In this document: piece by piece, positions 60,087-64,000 of the stretch
Position numbering within the stretch: position 1 is the stretch's first letter
Layout: each line of letters starts with the position of its first letter
Source of the DNA: Citrus sinensis
Lineage: Eukaryota; Streptophyta; Magnoliopsida; Sapindales; Rutaceae
Length of the DNA: 64,000 nucleotides
Reading direction: 5' to 3'
Assembly: GCF_022201045.2 (NCBI RefSeq)
Contig: NC_068558.1
Location: 1,550,001-1,614,000 of the forward strand
Notes under the pieces: model-generated
Seen by the model: the letters and a program-made list of their open reading frames with translations, nothing else
The model's database searches: none
What the model was told of the DNA's origin: nothing
Made by a program: the position numbers and the translations under genes

Positions 60087-61584
60087 ATGGCCACCATTTT
60101 CCTCACCCCAGCTTCGAATTCAGCACCAACGGCAACACTTTCCGGACAACTTCTCCGACGAAAATCAAACTGTTATAACGCATTTAAATTCAAATGTTGC
60201 CATAAAACAGCAGAGACCATTCATTTACACCAAGGTAATGGAAAGGTAGGTTTTTCAGAAAAAGGTCATCAAGATATACACAGAGACCCTCCTCCTCCTA
60301 GACCCCGCCGGATAATATTAGTCAGACATGGGGAAAGTGAAGGTAACGTCGACGAGAGTGCTTATACGAGAGTCGCTGATCCAAAGATTGCACTCACTGA
60401 GAAAGGCAAGGCACAATCTGAAGAATGCGGCAGAAGAATTAGGCAAATGATTGAGCAGAATGATGGCGATGGAGCTGAACTTGATGACGACTGGCAAGTT
60501 TACTTCTATGTCTCACCTTATACAAGGACTCTTCAAACTCTGCAGTTCCTGGGTCGCGCTTTTGAGCGCTCCAGAATTGCCGGCATGACTAAAGAACCTC
60601 GTCTTCGGGAGCAAGATTTTGGTATTCATCCATTGTACCTCTACTCATCTAGCTACGATTTCGTATTATTATTATCTACAGTCACCCAAATTTCATTTTT
60701 AATTTGTTAACAATATTATTTTTAAGTTAAGGCTGTGTTGTCATGAAAAGGGAACTTCCAGGACAGGGAGAGAATGCGAGTTGAAAAAGCTGTTCGTTTG
60801 CTCTATGGTCGTTTCTTTTACCGCTTCCCCAACGGTGAATCTGCTGCCGATGTCTATGATAGAATCACAGGTGCATGCTCTTCCTCCCCCCCCCCCCCCC
60901 CTTCCTCTCCCTGTTTTACTATTATTATTATCATTAAATCTCAGTCTGCTCGATCTTATATTCTTATTCACATCAGACTGTGACGAAGTTGACACTAAAA
61001 ATTGAAAATGCAACAGGATTTAGAGAAACACTAAGAGCAGATATCGATCATGGGCGTTTTCAACCACCAGGGCACCGGAGCCAAAACATGAACATAGTAA
61101 TAGTGTCTCACGGTCTCACATTACGTGTGTTTCTGATGAGGTGGTACAAGTGGACCGTCGAGCAATTTGAAGGACTCAACAACTTGGGCAATGGCGGCAT
61201 TATTGTTATGGAGAAAGGTTATGGTGGAAGGTATTCAATATTCATCCATCCTTAATTTTCTCTTTTAAAATCTAAAAGTTCAAATTTGTCTAATATTATG
61301 TATTCAACAGGTACAGCTTGCTTGTACATCACACCGAAGAAGAGCTAAGAGAGTTTGGATTGACATATGAAATGCTGATTGATCAAGAATGGTAAACACT
61401 GAAATTGTTTCTTACATTTTATAGGTGTTGTTGATATGTGATTTTATCTGTTCCAGCTAACCTGGGTGGTTGTTTTCTTATAATTTTAAGGCAAAAATAC
61501 GCAAGACTCGAAGACATAAATTATGATTGCCCACTGCTGAATTCTTTCTTCACACATCTTGACGACGGGCAATGTATAATTTAA
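60087..61584 (+). CDS. phosphoglycerate mutase-like protein, AT74 type
   Basis: Five exons: 60087-60621, 60751-60870, 61017-61230, 61311-61391 and 61491-61584. GT-AG introns in consistent phases give 347 aa. Residues 1-65 are Ser/Lys/Arg-rich and look like a plastid transit peptide. The histidine-phosphatase domain starts at RRIILVRHGESEGN, with the catalytic RHGE at 80-83. Other family landmarks are TEKGKAQSEECG, YVSPYTRTLQT (substrate-binding arginine), EPRLREQDFGNFQ across intron 1, YGRFFYRFPNGESAADVYDR and the second catalytic histidine at about 250 in VIVSHGLTLRVFLMRW. The C-terminus is complete. The Arabidopsis relatives are AT74 and AT74H. The substrate is unproven, and such proteins need not act in glycolysis. 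Intron 2 starts GTGCAT and holds a run of 16 C. Confidence 0.93.
60886..60901. repeat. poly-C run in intron 2 of the mutase-like gene
   Basis: Sixteen consecutive C, 15 bp after the donor site. It is likely length-variable and may also be a sequencing weak spot. Confidence 0.9.
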
Positions 61585-62891
61585 AAAAAAAAAGACAAAA
61601 AATCTATTACTCGCCGGCAAAGGAAGAGAAGCAAAAAGAAAGGAACCGTCCAACAAACAGAAGATTCAGGCTCAAGTTTAAGAAGTAGGTAGATCTAGAT
61701 CATATTACCAGGTAAAAGACTACACAATTCTGATTCCAAGAGAAAGGTCAAACGACACACAGCTGTCTGTAGATATATTCAACGATCAAATTTTATAGTG
61801 AAATTTACATCATAAATTGCAGTACAAGTTTCAGGGGAAAGCAGCATAATTCTCACTTTTTCTATCTCAAACTGTTGAACCTCAGTGTGAATAACTAATC
61901 ATTATGTGGGGACTTCACTGCCACATTGCCTGCCAGACCTGGAACTAATTATTAAAAAACGGGACAATATTGCACGAACAAGATGCATTAAATTCACCAT
62001 GGCAGAGCTAGGACAAGAATAAATTGACTTTTAATTGATTTGATCACATATTTAAGAGTCAGCGGCGGGTCAACAACTGGCGCTGGCCATTAAAGGAAAA
62101 TGATAAACGAATTCAGGGAAGACAAAAAGACGATAGAATATAAATGAAAACTGAAAAGAAAAATATATAGATGTTACAGCATCTATAAATTACTTAATTA
62201 ATTATGATAAATTACCAACCCAAATATCTTGTAACAAGTGATTAATATGCTACATCTCAGTGTAACAACCAAAGACCAGATCTAAAGTTATAGCTTTTTC
62301 AGTGTCATTTTGTTGTCAATGTATCTATACAAAAATAATTTATCAAGGCCTCTGTTTGTAGATCTAGATCTAACTTCTTACTTGTGATAAGCGAGATATA
62401 GAGACAGAACTGATTTTTCCTTTCTAAATGCAGATAGCTCACGTTGAGTAAATGAGAGGTGAGAGATGGAGAGAGACTAAAGATGGCTGTAAAAAAGTAA
62501 TCTCTTTTTGTTACTTTTCTTTCTTCTTTTGATTATTTTATTTTTTAAATGAAAAAAGTAATAGACAAAAGATGGTGAGTGCTGTTGAAGCAACAGACAT
62601 TGACGTGCCGATTTTTCTGTCATCCCTTTGTTGTCGCGGAGTTCAAATAGCAGAACTCTTAGAGAAAGGAGTGACCACTTGATCTCAACAAAAGCTCTAG
62701 AAAGAAAATCTACTTCATCATGCAGGACTTGCCTTGTATAAACAGAAGCTACTTTATAATGCCCCAAAATATTTATTTATCTGTCTACCTCCATCCAATG
62801 CGAGACAAAGAAAAAGGGTCTTCACCAATGTTATAATGAAATCGCTTCACAGGCAAATCCATCTCAAATCTCTTAGTACGAGGAACCAGAA

Positions 62892-63128
62892 TCAACAACC
62901 AAAGCCCAAGTAGATGAAAAACAAGCACGGCCTATTAACATGTGGCCCAGCCACCAGCCAGGAAGTACCCTTTCCATCTTGATCAGAGCACAAGACAATA
63001 TCTAATGGGCCAACTTGATCATGGAATACATCAAGCAAGCCCACAAATCCCCGATGGAAACGTGCATATGCTATCAGCAGCGGCGCATCAACTCGTAGCA
63101 TAACATAACCAAATATCAAATCAATCAT
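62892..63128 (-). CDS. doubtful 78-aa ORF
   Basis: Minus-strand frame MIDLIFGYVMLRVDAPLLI ... SDQDGKGTSWLVAGP ... with balanced composition and GC above the flanks. An acceptor-like TTTTTACAG lies 30 bp upstream of the ATG on the minus strand (about 63158). I recognise no family. It could be a terminal exon of an unfound gene, a transposon fragment or chance. Confidence 0.25.
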   Translation of the reverse strand: MIDLIFGYVMLRVDAPLLIAYARFHRGFVGLLDVFHDQVGPLDIVLCSDQDGKGTSWLVAGPHVNRPCLFFIYLGFGC

Positions 63129-63489
63129 ACGGAACGAACAGTTCCTCCTGATGCCTGTAAAAATTCCTACTTTGCATTCAATTCAATCACACTCTTGACA
63201 AGACCGAAAGCGAGAGGCTTCAATGTGAAGCGAATCAAAACGTTTTCAGAAGACTCCACTAAGCCAAAACGTAGCGTCTAACCTTTTGCTGAGCACAGAC
63301 ACGATGTCGCCCTCCCACTTACTTTGATTGGTAAACTTGGCAGTTAGGGGCACTCCATGGTACCGATTACCAAACGCTCTCATCCTTTTTATTATAATTA
63401 TCATGATCTCCTTCTCTTATAAGTTTAAAACCACTAGAAGGAAAAAAAAAAAAGGGAAGAAAAGACATACATTGAATGTCAAATGCGAT

Positions 63490-63593
63490 GTTACAATTAA
63501 TATAATATACACACTCAATAATAACCACATAAATTATGTGGGCTCATTATTTGTGTGGTTGTTATTGAGTGTGTATGTTACATTAATTGTAAC
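63490..63593. repeat. compact imperfect hairpin (about 45-bp arms)
   Basis: GTTACAATTAATATAATATA at the left pairs with the complement of TATGTTACATTAATTGTAAC at the right. Pairing continues through CACACTCAATAATAACCACA with few mismatches to a loop of about 15 nt. It could be a very small MITE or a precursor-like hairpin. No expression evidence. Confidence 0.75.
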
Positions 63594-64000
63594 ATAGGGA
63601 CTCCCACATTGAATATATCAAAACAGCACAATTAAGCGTGTATTTATCAAATCGAAAAACTTCGATTTACTCCCAATTATAATTAGAATGCCGGTCTTCA
63701 ATTTATTTCAAAATTTTGAAAACATCAATTTCTTAAGACAAAATATAATTTATTAACATGACTAATTTACATTTAGGTAAATTAAATTAAAAATAATCAT
63801 TTGTTGCGGGTAAAAAGAATTTTATCTGTATATTTAGAGAAATTCTAAATTATATCTGTTGTACCATATTACCCATACAATAAGTAAAAAATGTCATGAC
63901 ATGAGTACATTTATTTTGTAAATTATCATGCAAGTGATGGTTATGTTAAACTCAATTACACATGTCATGCATGCATTAATTGATTGTAATACAACATATG

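Larger units (their letters stand above)
61585..64000. other. intergenic with one doubtful ORF and a hairpin
   Basis: The 3' flank of the mutase-like gene, then AT-rich DNA. Apart from the ORF at 62892-63128 and the hairpin at 63490-63593, nothing could be supported. Confidence 0.4.

Noticed and set aside
1..64000. CRISPR arrays, operons, phage or bacterial systems
   Set aside because: The window is plant nuclear DNA with spliced genes. No regularly spaced short repeats were seen.

Overview
This window comes from a dicot flowering plant nuclear genome. The DNA is AT-rich, genes are widely spaced and split by short GT-AG introns, there are many small non-autonomous transposable elements, and every recognisable gene belongs to a land-plant family. 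Gene style and carotenoid-gene structure would fit a woody eudicot such as Citrus, but that is a guess and not something the sequence proves.

Layout. 1.07-1.47 kb: SPIRAL1-like microtubule gene (minus). 1.5-12.3 kb: gene-poor, holding a long foldback repeat (2.85-3.87 kb), two head-to-tail Tourist-type MITEs (6.38-7.14 kb), a Mutator-type foldback element sitting in an AAT microsatellite (8.66-9.14 kb) and a perfect 84-bp tandem duplication (11.57-11.73 kb). 12.31-13.87 kb: seven-exon plastid beta-carotene hydroxylase whose first intron appears to be GC-AG. 15.55-15.92 kb: small two-exon plant protein, convergent with a six-exon NTF2-like plastid/membrane protein (16.02-17.42 kb, minus), with stop codons only 97 bp apart. 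19.44-19.64 kb: possible 66-aa protein gene with its own TATA box.

20.65-24.41 kb: the most striking object. It is an LTR-gag-LTR-gag-LTR array made of three 459-bp LTRs and two 1194-bp internal regions, period exactly 1653 bp, flanked once by the 5-bp duplication TACTA. The only ORF is a gag protein joined in frame to what looks like the extreme C-terminus of a Ty3/gypsy pol, so protease, RT, RNase H and integrase are absent. This is the architecture of a gag-only terminal-repeat retrotransposon (TR-GAG).

24.63-27.03 kb: intronless E-class PPR protein (minus), about 0.2 kb from the array. 27-33.6 kb: AT-rich intergenic DNA. 33.60-36.49 kb: three-exon DUF604/fringe-like glycosyltransferase (plus). 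36.5-44.4 kb: intergenic, with two further foldback elements and a decayed coding remnant at about 41.1-41.6 kb. 44.40-47.50 kb: BEL1-type TALE homeodomain gene (minus) with a 5' UTR intron. 47.7-58.8 kb: long gene-poor stretch with microsatellites, a tandem repeat, a possible solo LTR and a diverged direct repeat. 58.80-59.74 kb: hAT-like non-autonomous element just upstream of a five-exon AT74-type phosphoglycerate mutase-like gene (60.09-61.58 kb, plus). 61.6-64 kb: one doubtful ORF and a compact hairpin.

The genes do not form a pathway. They are ordinary independent plant loci: cytoskeleton, carotenoids, organelle RNA, Golgi glycosylation, development and metabolism. The unusual biology is in the mobile DNA. 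All exon coordinates were derived by hand from splice signals and reading frame. No transcript or database evidence was available.
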